Below the pieces are notes generated by a model. The model ran no database searches, was not told the DNA's origin, and saw nothing but the letters and a program-made list of their open reading frames with translations. A program made the position numbers and the translations under genes. A DNA stretch of 64,000 nucleotides, taken from assembly GCA_963735495.1 (NCBI GenBank), contig CAVTLG010000010.1, positions 1 to 64,000 of the forward strand. The letters run 5' to 3'. Shown here piece by piece: positions 53,073 through 61,782 of the stretch (position 1 is its first letter; each line of letters begins with the position of its first letter). The DNA comes from CAVTLG01 sp963735495. GTDB taxonomy: Bacteria; Chloroflexota; Ktedonobacteria; Ktedonobacterales; Ktedonobacteraceae.

Positions 53073-54290
53073 ATGATGACCGAGACTGTTGCCACTCCAG
53101 AAGATGTACCGGTAATTTCCGCTGACCCGTTCTCCCTGGAGAACCTCCTCTCCCCGAACGCGTTGCATCACCAATTGCGTGAAGCGGGGCCAGTGGTCCG
53201 CTTAGACGCCTACCGCATCTGGGGAATGGCCCGCTACGAGCAGGTGAATGCTGCCCTGAAGAATTGGGAAACCTTTTCCTCAGCGGCTGGTGCTGGCCTG
53301 AGTGATTTTCGCAAGGAGAAACCGTGGCGCGTGCCCAGTTTGCTGTTAGAGGCTGACCCACCGGCACATACCCATGCCCGAGAGATCGTCGGCCCCATGC
53401 TGGCCCCTCCCGTGCTGAAAGCCCTGCGAGGTGAGTTTGAACGCCAGGCATCCTTGCTGATCGATCAACTCGTCGCTCTCGGTACCTTCGACGCGGTGAC
53501 TCAACTTGCCGAAGTGTATCCTCTCAAAGTGTTTGGAGATGCAGTCGGTTTGCCCGAAGAAGGCCGGGAGAACCTCTTACCGTATGCGAACATGGTCTTT
53601 AACGGCTTTGGACCGCGCAATCAGCTCTTGACGGATGCGCTTGCCGATGCCCAACCCGTCCAGCAATGGATCGTCGCCAGTTGCAGCCGGGAAGCATTAC
53701 GACCAGAGAGTTTTGGAGCACAGATCTGGGCACACGTCGATACAGGGAAGATCCCCGAAGGATGGGCTTCGCTCCTGGTCCGTTCTCTGCTCAGTGCAGG
53801 GCTGGATACGACAATTAATGGGCTTGCCGCTGCTCTCTACGCTCTCGCAACGCATCCAGGGCAATGGCGTCTCCTGCGAGAGCATCTCTCGCTGGCTACC
53901 TCAGCCTTTGAGGAAACGATCCGTTGGGAGTCGCCCGTCCAAACGTTCTTTCGCACCACCGCGCATGAGGTTGAAGTTGCCGGGAAGCGGATTCCTGCTG
54001 GGGAAAAGGTGCTGTTATTTTTAGGAGCCGCCAACCGCGATCCGCGAAGATGGAGTGACCCCGATCGCTTCGACATCCGCCGCAACGCCTCTGGCCATGT
54101 TGGGTTCGGCATGGGAGTCCATCGCTGTGTCGGGCAAACGGTGGCTCGCATTGAAGCCGAGGTTGTCCTGAGAGAACTCGCTCGGCGCGTGGAACGTCTT
54201 GAACTCATTGACCAGCCACAACGCAAGCCTAATAACACGTTGCGTGCTTGGAGAAGCCTGCCGGTGAAGGTGACTCTGGCTTCTGCTTGA
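53073..54290 (+). CDS. Cytochrome P450
   Basis: 405 aa, complete bacterial class I size. AAAGGAGG precedes the ATG pair at 53,073. The I-helix oxygen-activation motif is LLSAGLDTTING (242-247), ExxR is E281-R284 (EETIRWESP), PERF-type DPDRFDI, and the heme-thiolate loop is FGMGVHRCVGQ with C352. No ferredoxin or ferredoxin reductase is adjacent, so electrons must come from elsewhere. Substrate unknown. It appears intact and is cargo of the inserted element. Confidence 0.93.
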   Translation: MMTETVATPEDVPVISADPFSLENLLSPNALHHQLREAGPVVRLDAYRIWGMARYEQVNAALKNWETFSSAAGAGLSDFRKEKPWRVPSLLLEADPPAHTHAREIVGPMLAPPVLKALRGEFERQASLLIDQLVALGTFDAVTQLAEVYPLKVFGDAVGLPEEGRENLLPYANMVFNGFGPRNQLLTDALADAQPVQQWIVASCSREALRPESFGAQIWAHVDTGKIPEGWASLLVRSLLSAGLDTTINGLAAALYALATHPGQWRLLREHLSLATSAFEETIRWESPVQTFFRTTAHEVEVAGKRIPAGEKVLLFLGAANRDPRRWSDPDRFDIRRNASGHVGFGMGVHRCVGQTVARIEAEVVLRELARRVERLELIDQPQRKPNNTLRAWRSLPVKVTLASA

Positions 54291-54375
54291 AAAAACAGAG
54301 CAATTGCAAGCAAGGCGGTTGAAAGCAAGGCATCGTCTTTGAAATGAAGAATGTTGGAGCATTTCACGGGTCTTA

Positions 54376-54492
54376 CACAAATTTGGTGAATCGACCATTG
54401 CAGAGCTATGAACACCCTTCAAGAAATCGTAGGTGGAGCGGACGAAGGTTTTCAAGATACTATGCTGATGGGCTTTTATCACCAAATTTGTG
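54376..54492. repeat. 117-bp unit bounded by 14-bp perfect inverted repeats
   Basis: CACAAATTTGGTGA (54,376-54,389) and its exact complement (54,479-54,492). The interior has no ORF of note. It may be a small non-autonomous insertion or a structured leader before the IS110 fragment. Confidence 0.4.
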
Positions 54493-54783
54493 CAAGATCG
54501 ATTTCACGAGAGGAGACCGTCATGTATGGGTTACACCACCCAGGATGAAAAAGGGTAGAATAGGGCGAGGGATGTCCTGGCCCAGAGATCGTGTGTTTCT
54601 TGTGTTGCGAGCCAGCAGAGGAGACTGATCCGGGTGTGTGTAGGAACCACGCAATGTTGCCTATCACAGAAGCAGTTTTGTCTTCGATGGAGCACGTAAA
54701 GGAGAATCTTTGTTCATGCTCACCCATGCCAGTGCAGACCTTCGACTTCAGACAGCAAGAGCAGAAGAACGGAGAGCAGGAAG

Positions 54784-54990
54784 ATGGAGATACTCTACCC
54801 ACGGTGCGCAGGGTGTGATGTGCATAAGAAGACCATCAGGGTCTGTTTGATCATCCAGGATGCGAATGGACAACGACAGAAGGAATTTCGCACCTATGGA
54901 ACAACAACTGAAGAAATCCTCAAATTGTCGGACTGGCTCAAAGAACAAGGCTGCACCCATGTGGCAATGGAAGGAACGGGAGTCTACACG
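54784..54990 (+). pseudogene. N-terminal fragment of an IS110-type transposase
   Basis: ATG 54,784; about 68 codons with YPRCAGCDVHKKTIRVCLII (first Asp) and GCTHVAMEGTGVY (catalytic Glu), then unrelated sequence. All the rest of the DEDD domain and the C-terminal domain are missing. The upstream 17-mer shared with the intact IS110 copy (54,726-54,742) suggests part of its non-coding end is retained. Confidence 0.75.
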
Positions 54991-55149
54991 CCTCCCCCAA
55001 TCTCGCCAAAAATGTGCTAAACTGGGAATATACCACAGAGATCCTGCGTAGCGACCTTCGCGCACGTCTGAGAGACCAGCTTCAAGCCCTGCCTCCCGAT
55101 TCCCAAATCTTCCACGAAGGCCCATGTCCCCAGGGTCCAGGAGCATTGC

Positions 55150-55350
55150 ATGTCCAAACCGTCCCCTCATCGAAAACAGCCATTGGAGGTCAGCATCATG
55201 TTTGAGCCGCATCGTCTCTAGCACCATTTGCTCCGAGAAGCATATGCCTACCTTCTTCCTGAAACACGGCGGCGTCTTGTTTCAGAAAAGCGATCAGTAG
55301 AAGTTGGTGAAGTCCAATCACCTGAGTGTGCAGAAAGGAAAAGCGCATGA
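55150..55350 (+). pseudogene. Small ORF coupled to a serine recombinase, with in-frame TAG
   Basis: From ATG 55,150 the frame reads MSKPSPHRKQPLEVSIMFEP, has TAG at 55,219-55,221, and continues HHLLREAYAYLLPETRRR to a TGA that overlaps the next start as ATGA (55,347-55,350). The overlap indicates a genuine two-gene unit with the recombinase. I do not know a function. Confidence 0.4.
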
Positions 55351-55889
55351 ATGAGAAACAAATTGCACTCTCTGCTCGTGTCTCCTCAGAACAACAAGCA
55401 GAGGCGAAAACCATTGAAAGTCAATGAGCAGAAGTTCGTGCTCGAATCAGTACGGAAGGCTTTGATCTCAAAGCTGTGTTGGAATTTGTCGATGACGGCT
55501 ACAGCGGCTCAACGCTGGTTCGTCCTGCATTGGAGCGCTTGCGTGATGTCGCTGCTGGCGGCAGTATCGATCGGCTCTCTGTCCATTCTCCTGACCGTTT
55601 TGCCCGCAATTACGCGTATCAAGTATTGCTGTTAGATGAATTACAGCAGCAAGGGGTAGATGTCATCTTTCTGAACCGGCCTTTAGGGCAGACAGCAGAA
55701 GATCAGTTGTTGCTTCAAGTGCAAGGCGTGATAGCGGAGTATGAGCGAGCCAAATTTCTTGAACGGAGCCGTCGAGGCAAGCGGCATGCGGCCCAAGAGG
55801 GACGCGTTGGGATTCTCCGCCATGCTCCCTACGGCTATCGGTATGTGAACAAGCACGAGGGAGGCACAAGGCAACAACGAGGAGGCTAG
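55347..55889 (+). pseudogene. Large serine recombinase, N-terminal part with nonsense codon
   Basis: From ATG 55,347: ALSARVSSEQQAEAKTIESQ, with the catalytic Ser in ARVSSEQQ, then TGA at 55,425-55,427, then the continuing resolvase domain VLEFVDDGYSGSTLVRPALE, LSVHSPDRFARNYAYQ, GVIAEYERAKFLERSRRGK. After GILRHAPYGYRYV the recombinase domain should begin, but the sequence passes into TPR DNA. So it is both nonsense-mutated and truncated. Confidence 0.8.
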
Positions 55890-55890
55890 A

Positions 55891-56058
55891 ACTTGGTATG
55901 CTCGTGCGCGGGCAATTCATGATCAGGCGCTTGGAGTGCACCATTCTCACACAGCGGAGACACGCAAGCACCTCATCGCATTGCTCCACGCAATGGGACA
56001 GCATGAGGATGCAGCCCAACTTGAAGCGGCTCAGTCTGAGCAGGAAACGGATAAATAA
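55891..56058 (+). pseudogene. TPR-repeat C-terminal remnant
   Basis: The frame gives ARAIHDQALGVHHSHTAETR and KHLIALLHAMGQHEDAAQLE, a kinesin-light-chain-type TPR unit and tail as found at the end of NB-ARC-TPR or CHAT-TPR proteins. It follows the recombinase fragment without a gap and has no start. Confidence 0.65.
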
Positions 56059-56068
56059 GATGAGTTGA

Positions 56069-56417
56069 TTATCTCTCTTTTAATTGCCGTGGGGTTGGTC
56101 CGGCAGGAGTAGGAATATCGGCCAAGCGAGAACAAAGCTGTTCCATCAGGTGAACGCCTTCGTCAACAGCAGCCATCTCTTCGTCAGAGAGTTCCATCTC
56201 TTGCTTCATCCGCACAAGATTCCCCTGGGCTTCTTTCATCAACATCTGAGTAGAATCTTTTGGAAGATAGAATGGACATTTTGCACAAGCCATGCGATGT
56301 GGGCATTGCTCAAAGAATTCATAGGAACAGTATCCATGTCCCAGATCAAAATAACGCCAGGGTTGACCTTGAGCTGCTGCACCAGTTGTGATCGATTCCT
56401 GGTCAATCAAAATCGTA
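56069..56417 (-). pseudogene. C-terminal part of the TnpB-like tyrosine recombinase (split by IS4)
   Basis: The frame encodes ESITTGAAAQGQPWRYFDLG, then the Cys-rich module HGYCSYEFFEQCPHRMACAKC and a helical tail ending GPTPRQLKER. This is the zinc-type C-terminus of large Tn554/TnpB-like recombinases. It begins inside the 9-bp target duplication of the IS4-type element. Removing the IS plus one duplication joins ...RNIRAITI to LIDQESITTG in one frame. Confidence 0.85.
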
Positions 56418-57920
56418 TTGACGTTTAGACTATCTTAGACAAAAGGCCCCCCAACCTTGCGGCGGGAGGCCGAATCAAGTAAAGTTCCGATAAGAAAAAC
56501 GCAAAGGAAGTTTACTTGTTTGAAAGACAATACCACAGTGAGAGACTTTCGTCACGAGATCTATGACTGTTTTCTGCGAGCCAAGGATGCCTTGTTCAAT
56601 ACCGTCGATGCTCTGATGACAGAAACGCAGGCCACATCGTTTCCTGACCTCTCGCAATCGCCATGGTTTGAGCGGAAGTGGGCGAGTTTGTATGAAGCCT
56701 TTGAAGACGGGCGCATCGACGAGAAGCGCCTGCGGGAGATCTTGGCCCGCTATCTGCCAAAACCGGATGCGGGCAAGTGGCTCTGGATTGGCATTGATGC
56801 AAGCAAGATTGCCCGCCCGGCTGCCGTAACGTCGGCAGATCGCACGGCGCAACACGTGCATAATTTGCCAGAATGTAAGAAGCCGGTCACGTTTGGGTGG
56901 CAATTCTCGACGGTGGTGGCGTTGGCAGAGCCAGTAAGCAGTTGGACCTACATTCTGGACCAGCAACGGGTGGGTTCGCAGACCACAGCCATTGAGGTGG
57001 CAGAAGAACAGCTCCGGCGTTTGATGCCCTCTCTGCCCAAGCAGGTCATTGTCGCGTTGGATCGAGGCTATGATGCCAACTGGTTGTGGTGCCGGTGTAG
57101 CGCATTGGATATCGGGGTGTTGGGTCGTCTCAAAAGCAATCGCTGTTTCTACCGAACAGCACCACCTCCAACGGGCAAAAAAGGCTGTCCGCGCAAAGAT
57201 GGAGCCAAGCTGCAACCCAAAGATCCGGCCACGCATGGTGATGCTGATGGTGTGTGGATAGGCACCGATGCGAAGAAACGTCCAGTGGAAGTAACCTGGT
57301 GGAAACACCTGCATGTCAAACAGGCACGCTACCTGGACGTGACCGTGATGCGGGTCGTGCGACCTCATGCGACCAACAAAGAGCGCGATCCACGGGTGAG
57401 CTGGTTTGTGTGGATAGGCGATCAAGAAGTCGATGTGGTCCAGATCGCATTGGGCTATGTTTTGCGCTTTGGGCAAGAGCATGGCTATCGCTTTGACAAA
57501 CAATGTCTGTTGTGGGAGCAACCCCGTTTGCGGACCCCGGAGCAGTTTGAGCGCTGGAGCCATATTGTGGCCATCGCGCACAATCATCTGGTCTTGGCTC
57601 GCGACTTGGTCGAAGCTGAACTGCGACCATGGGAAAGCAAGAAGCGCAAGCCAAGTCCACAACAGGTGCGGCGCGGGATGCACAAATTGTTGGCACGTTT
57701 GGGGACTCCTGCCCAGCCGCCACAACCGCGCGGAAAATCGAAAGGCCGCAACGTTGGAGCAAGGATCAAAAAGGCTGAGCGTTTTCCAGTCATTCGCAAA
57801 ACGCCCAACGTGCCTCAAATTGTGCCACCGTGACGGTGTTCCTGACATCTCGCTTACAGATCTTTCTCTTCAACGGAACTTTTCTGGATGTTCCGGTAGT
57901 GCTATGTAGTCTAAACGTCA
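56418..57920 (+). mobile_element. IS4/IS701-type insertion sequence (~1.5 kb) with 9-bp target duplication
   Basis: Ends TGACGTTTAGACTA (left) and its complement (right, ending 57,920) are perfect inverted repeats. AAAATCGTA flanks both sides (56,409-56,417 and 57,921-57,929). The transposase is intact, so the insertion is recent. Target: the TnpB-like recombinase gene. Confidence 0.9.
56520..57833 (+). CDS. IS4/IS701-like DDE transposase
   Basis: About 437 aa if it starts at TTG 56,520 (AAAGGAAG upstream); the frame is open to 56,457. First catalytic Asp in WLWIGIDASKIARP, second in VIVALDRGYDANWLW, and a C-terminal region with YRFDKQ and RTPEQFERWSHIV that should carry the Glu. A basic tail (QPRGKSKGRNVGARIKKAER) ends the protein. 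A long antisense frame covers the whole gene and is a shadow. Confidence 0.85.
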   Translation: MKDNTTVRDFRHEIYDCFLRAKDALFNTVDALMTETQATSFPDLSQSPWFERKWASLYEAFEDGRIDEKRLREILARYLPKPDAGKWLWIGIDASKIARPAAVTSADRTAQHVHNLPECKKPVTFGWQFSTVVALAEPVSSWTYILDQQRVGSQTTAIEVAEEQLRRLMPSLPKQVIVALDRGYDANWLWCRCSALDIGVLGRLKSNRCFYRTAPPPTGKKGCPRKDGAKLQPKDPATHGDADGVWIGTDAKKRPVEVTWWKHLHVKQARYLDVTVMRVVRPHATNKERDPRVSWFVWIGDQEVDVVQIALGYVLRFGQEHGYRFDKQCLLWEQPRLRTPEQFERWSHIVAIAHNHLVLARDLVEAELRPWESKKRKPSPQQVRRGMHKLLARLGTPAQPPQPRGKSKGRNVGARIKKAERFPVIRKTPNVPQIVPP

Positions 57921-59905
57921 AAAATCGTAATAGCTCGTATATTCCGTTTAAAGTAATCCGTATCAGCATATGCCCGTGCCAGTTTCTTTGGTGTCACATT
58001 CGCATAATATTGCGTCGCATGCGGAGAACTATGCCCAAGCCATGCTTGAAGCTCAAACAACGTCATTGGCTCTTTCGCGTTGAACAATTGTGAGGCAATC
58101 GTCGATCTTGCCCGGTGGCTGGTAATATCTCCGCGAGCGTCTTGTTCTGGAACACCTGCTTTCCGACATAATACTGGGATGAGTGATTCGTTAATGAAGC
58201 TTAAGCCCATCAATCGCCCGCGATAGGCAAATAAGAATTGAGCTTGTTCTCCCGTTTTTCGATCAAGCATCGCTGGCTGGGAAGGGCGAGCCTTTTCCCA
58301 CAGTGCAATAGCTTCTCCCACCACCTTGTCTACAGGTTTCGTAAAGTGACTGGTGGTTTTGTTGACCGGCACATCCAACAAACAGATGGCATCCTTCGCT
58401 TGCATCCCACCCGAAAGAGAGAGTGTCCCTTCGTTCATTTGCCAGCGAACACATCCGAGGCGTAAACGACGAATCTCATCTCGGCGAAGGCCAGCAAACA
58501 GCCATACGACAACGACCGCTTGAACGTACAGCAAAGGATAATGATATGATTGCCATCTATCCTCACGTGGTTGGAATGCGAAATCAGTATCCTTGAGATT
58601 GAGCCCTGCATGTAACAATTTTGCCCAGATATCATCAGCGATGATTCGAGGTTTTGGTCCAATCAACTTCGTCACCGACGAAGGTGTTGCAAAGACACGA
58701 AACGGATCAAAACGGCGTGGTATCCAGCTCCATTCTTGTGCGTCACGGAAAAACGTGCGCAGGGCACTGAGATAGTTGGCTTTTGTCATTGGCTTAATGG
58801 GCTCACCGATTTTCTGCCGAGCAACCGTCCCAATGCCGCTTGTCCAGTCTCCTATCTTCATCTGATCGATCATGGCTACGTACTCAGCAGCAAGTTCACG
58901 GGTCCACTGCTCTGGTGAAGTGATAGTAGGATGTACTCCGGCCAGCCATCGTCCAGCGGTCAACAGTTGATAATAGACCGTCGTACGTGGTGCCGGTTGC
59001 CGCGTGGAGGTTTCTCGCCATTTTTTACACCATGACACCCATTCAGGAGCAATGCCCCGCAACGCAAGTTCTTCAACCGGGACGTTCTTCCAGCGTTCCT
59101 CAATGAGCAGTGGCCGGTCTAGGATGCCAAGATGCGTCAGTGCCACAGAAACGGCATAGCTGTATTTGGTCGATCGTGCATGCTCGAATGAGCGACGACG
59201 AACCGTCGTTAATATTTCACGAGTAATACTTTCCAAAGCTGGATTTTTGCTGATCAAAAGTGCCTCACAGATACAGCAGTGCGTAAGCCTACAGGTTTTT
59301 TCCGAATATCCTGATTGTCTCAGACAATGATGGATGCGATCAAGACTCTGTTGGACAGCTTGTGGTCCAAAGACTTTGATCGCTAGTTGTGCGGGACGGT
59401 AAACGCCAATGCTTGAGAAATTGACAAAGCCACCAAAGACATACGCCACAAGGAGCATTGTCCCTCGTAATTCCATACTCGCACGATGGCGCTTTTGAAA
59501 TACTTCTCCGCTTGGGCAGAGAACATCTTGCCACTCTTGTTCCGTCCAGACCCAAAAGGAGGTTTTTCGCTGATACATTTCTCGTAAAAGAATGCTAATA
59601 CTTCCACAGACAATATTGTGACGTCCTGGACCATCTACAGGGCCATCAATTCTGCAAATCATGTCAAAGAGCGGAAACACGAGCGGCTCGAGATTGGGAT
59701 AGGCACCCGGTCGCCATCGATTGTATCCTGTGTTTGGTGCCTTTTTTGTCACGATAGAAATGGCCTGGAGATCTTGCTCAGAAAAGTGTATCATGCGTTC
59801 ATAGCAACTGATATCGACAGGAGAATGCTGTGGTGAAGAGGAAAAAGGGATACAGTCTGGAGATAAGTTCACTGGAAAGCCTCCGCTAAATACGTAGTGC
59901 GCCAC
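57921..59905 (-). pseudogene. Main part of the TnpB-like tyrosine recombinase
   Basis: About 660 codons from ATG 59,905, which lies 37 nt inside the upstream recombinase gene. Catalytic boxes: WLFAGLRRDEIRRLRLGC (Arg, ~residue 473), TSHRARSTIAS (H-x-x-R, ~597), WLGHSSPHATQYYANV (His and Tyr, ~633). The frame continues through the IS4 target site; the native C-terminus is at 56,069-56,417, giving ~775 aa in total. Together with the 349-aa partner it resembles TnpA/TnpB of Tn554. The insertion removes only the zinc-type tail, so the core enzyme might still be made. Confidence 0.85.
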
Positions 59906-60918
59906 GTATGGATGCTGGCCATACCACGCTCAAACTTCTCTGCGAGTTCGCGCCCGCTGACATGCAGATAGAGCATCGTCGTCTGAAGATTGCGATGCCC
60001 GGCAAACGTTGCAATCTCATGAATATCCCATCCGCTACGAGCTAAATCAGTCAAGCAAAGATGACGCAACGTATGCGTGGTGAACTGGACAACGCCCGAA
60101 CGCTCCGCTATGCCTTCAATGACTTTTGACCAGGTCCAAATAGAGATGGGTGTCCCCTTGTTTCGACGCGATTCGGATAAAAAGACGGGGCCACGTTGGC
60201 GGCTCAAAGTACGACGTTCAGCCAAATAGACTGTGTAGAGTCTGTTTGTCGGCTCAGAATACGGTATCACTCGTTCAGTTGCTCGCCCTTTCGTGGTTTC
60301 AGCACGAATATGGACGAGGCGGTGTGCCGGATCAAGATCACTGGTTTGCAAACTGCATACTTCTTCTCGACGAAGGGCAGCATCATAGGTGAGGGCAAAC
60401 ATAAAACGGTTGCGAAGTGACTCCTTACGTACCACCTGAAGAATTTCTTGCCATTGTTCCTCTGTTGGAATCCAGGGTAATTTGCGATAGCGAGGGATCA
60501 AGCCACGATCTCGATGACCAGCAAAGCCTTTTCCTGGTGTATAGCGTCCTCGCCCAACAGGATTAATTTGGCGAAGCCCTTCTTCCACTAAATAATCGTA
60601 AAAAAGGCGAATAGCGGTCAACCGTTGTTGAAGCGTAGCATTTGCGAGGCCAGCTCCTGAGTCTAACACACGAATAGTTTGCCCACGAGGATTCTTGCGT
60701 GAGGTGAGGTCATTCACATACAGAGCGATATGCTCTTTATTGGCTGCTTCAACGGAGGGATTTCTGCTCTGGCTAAAAACAAGATAATCTTCTAAAGCTC
60801 GTCCATAGGCATCAATCGTATTCGGAGACAAGCCCAAATGTGACTGGATAGTAAGCCATTTCCGCCCATGCGTAAATCGAGACAAAAGCGGATAACGATC
60901 CCAGCAGATTTCTCTCAT
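59869..60918 (-). CDS. TnpA-like tyrosine recombinase
   Basis: 349 aa, complete. Core-binding domain ~30-115 (LSPNTIDAYGRALEDYLVF), catalytic residues R184 (DAALRREEV), K210 (TTKGRATERV), H282 and R285 (THTLRHLCL), H308 (FAGHRNLQTT) and Y317 (MLYLHVS). It overlaps the TnpB-like gene by 37 nt, the arrangement of paired recombinases in Tn554-type elements. It begins 113 bp from the right junction of the 9.1-kb insertion and reads inward, so it is the best candidate for the enzyme that inserted it. Confidence 0.9.
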   Translation of the reverse strand: MREICWDRYPLLSRFTHGRKWLTIQSHLGLSPNTIDAYGRALEDYLVFSQSRNPSVEAANKEHIALYVNDLTSRKNPRGQTIRVLDSGAGLANATLQQRLTAIRLFYDYLVEEGLRQINPVGRGRYTPGKGFAGHRDRGLIPRYRKLPWIPTEEQWQEILQVVRKESLRNRFMFALTYDAALRREEVCSLQTSDLDPAHRLVHIRAETTKGRATERVIPYSEPTNRLYTVYLAERRTLSRQRGPVFLSESRRNKGTPISIWTWSKVIEGIAERSGVVQFTTHTLRHLCLTDLARSGWDIHEIATFAGHRNLQTTMLYLHVSGRELAEKFERGMASIHTWRTTYLAEAFQ

Positions 60919-61031
60919 CTACGAACTCTCTTCATCTCAAGCTACCGAAAGTATACCGAGATTGGAGGTGCGTGTAAAGAGAATATTCTTAAATTCTTGT
61001 ATGTGGTACAAAAGATTCATATTCCACATAA

Positions 61032-61307
61032 TGTTCTTTGTGCTTTATGGGAGATTGGTCGAGTTTACAGGCAGGAGCCACGCATAATCCTGATTACTAT
61101 CGGGCCTTGTGCTGGCGCGAGATACAGAGTGGTTACTCATTTCAGCAGCAGCGCTGGCTTTGTGACGTGGCCGCAGAGTTGCTGACAGAAGAAATGCGCT
61201 TTTTGCTTGAGCAACATCCTCGCCGACAACAATGGGTGGAAGCACAGAGGCTGCGGCAAGTGTCGGGGAAGAGGTCAAGAAAATCGCTTCCAATCATCAC
61301 CCGATGA
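61032..61307 (+). pseudogene. PP-loop ATPase (PAPS reductase-like), C-terminal part of the split gene
   Basis: From the right junction of the inserted element the frame reads CSLCFMGDWSSLQAGATHNP, then DYYRALCWREIQSGYSFQQQ. In this family that segment follows the KRLSC-x-x-C motif at which the N-terminal part (51,089-51,913) stops. The rest is a helical tail (LLTEEMRFLLEQHPRRQQWV). No start or ribosome-binding site precedes it; it is separated from its N-terminal half by 9.1 kb. Confidence 0.78.
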
Positions 61308-61341
61308 AAAGGAGCAATGGCGTGAGAAGCGCTCGGGGACC

Positions 61342-61371
61342 GCCTGAAGACCTTTGTCTTCAGGCTTTTTT
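61342..61371 (+). terminator. Rho-independent terminator, near-copy of 50,252-50,281
   Basis: GCCTGAAGAC (61,342-61,351) pairs perfectly with GTCTTCAGGC (61,356-61,365), then six T. The flanks (GACC before, GTCAATTG after) also match the copy at 50,252. Confidence 0.85.
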
Positions 61372-61428
61372 GTGGTCAATTGCTGGCTTTTTTATGGAAA
61401 GCACACAAGACTTGAGAGAGGAAAACAT

Positions 61429-61782
61429 ATGACAAAAATCCATTCAGTGCAACCCAGGTTTTTCACGTTCGAGGAGGCTGATATCGTTGACCGTGCGCTC
61501 TCAGCCCATCTCCAGACGCTAGAGCAACAAGGAAAAGGGGAGAGTCAAGAGGCGAAGCAAGCGCGTGAGATCCTTCGTGATTTCGTGTACTTCACGTCTA
61601 TCGATACGCTTGAGGACCTCAAGAGGTATCTTTTAGCAGATGGCTGGCAGGATGCATTGTCTCATGACAAGCGCTACCACCTCTTCTGGCCGGGAGGAAG
61701 GGCATTCGATCCGAGTCGCATTTTTATAGCGCTACCACCTTCAATGCAGTTCTCTGATGCAAAAGACGTATCCTCTCAATAA
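61429..61782 (+). CDS. Small protein, C-terminus replaced by the IS66-like end
   Basis: 117 aa; GAGAGAGG precedes ATG 61,429. It begins MTKIHSVQPRFFTFEEADIV and contains TLEDLKRYLLADGWQDAL. The last four residues (VSSQ) and the stop are encoded by the inverted repeat of the IS66-like element that starts at 61,768, so the native C-terminus is lost. Family unknown. It belongs to the modification cluster by position. Confidence 0.5.
   Translation: MTKIHSVQPRFFTFEEADIVDRALSAHLQTLEQQGKGESQEAKQAREILRDFVYFTSIDTLEDLKRYLLADGWQDALSHDKRYHLFWPGGRAFDPSRIFIALPPSMQFSDAKDVSSQ

Larger units (their letters stand above)
51914..61031. mobile_element. ~9.1-kb Tn554-like element inserted in the PP-loop gene
   Basis: The two halves of one PP-loop gene flank this segment. 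At the left junction lies TTATGTGGAATAT (51,914-51,926) and at the right junction its exact inverse ATATTCCACATAA (61,019-61,031). A pair of overlapping tyrosine recombinases reads inward from the right end, as tnpA/tnpB do in Tn554-type elements. Cargo: epimerase fragment, resolvase fragment, P450, IS110 fragment, serine recombinase remnant and TPR remnant. No long target duplication is seen. Confidence 0.75.

Noticed and set aside
56475..57848. A 457-aa antisense ORF over the IS4-type transposase
   Set aside because: It mirrors the transposase frame exactly, has no start signal and no domain; shadow ORF.
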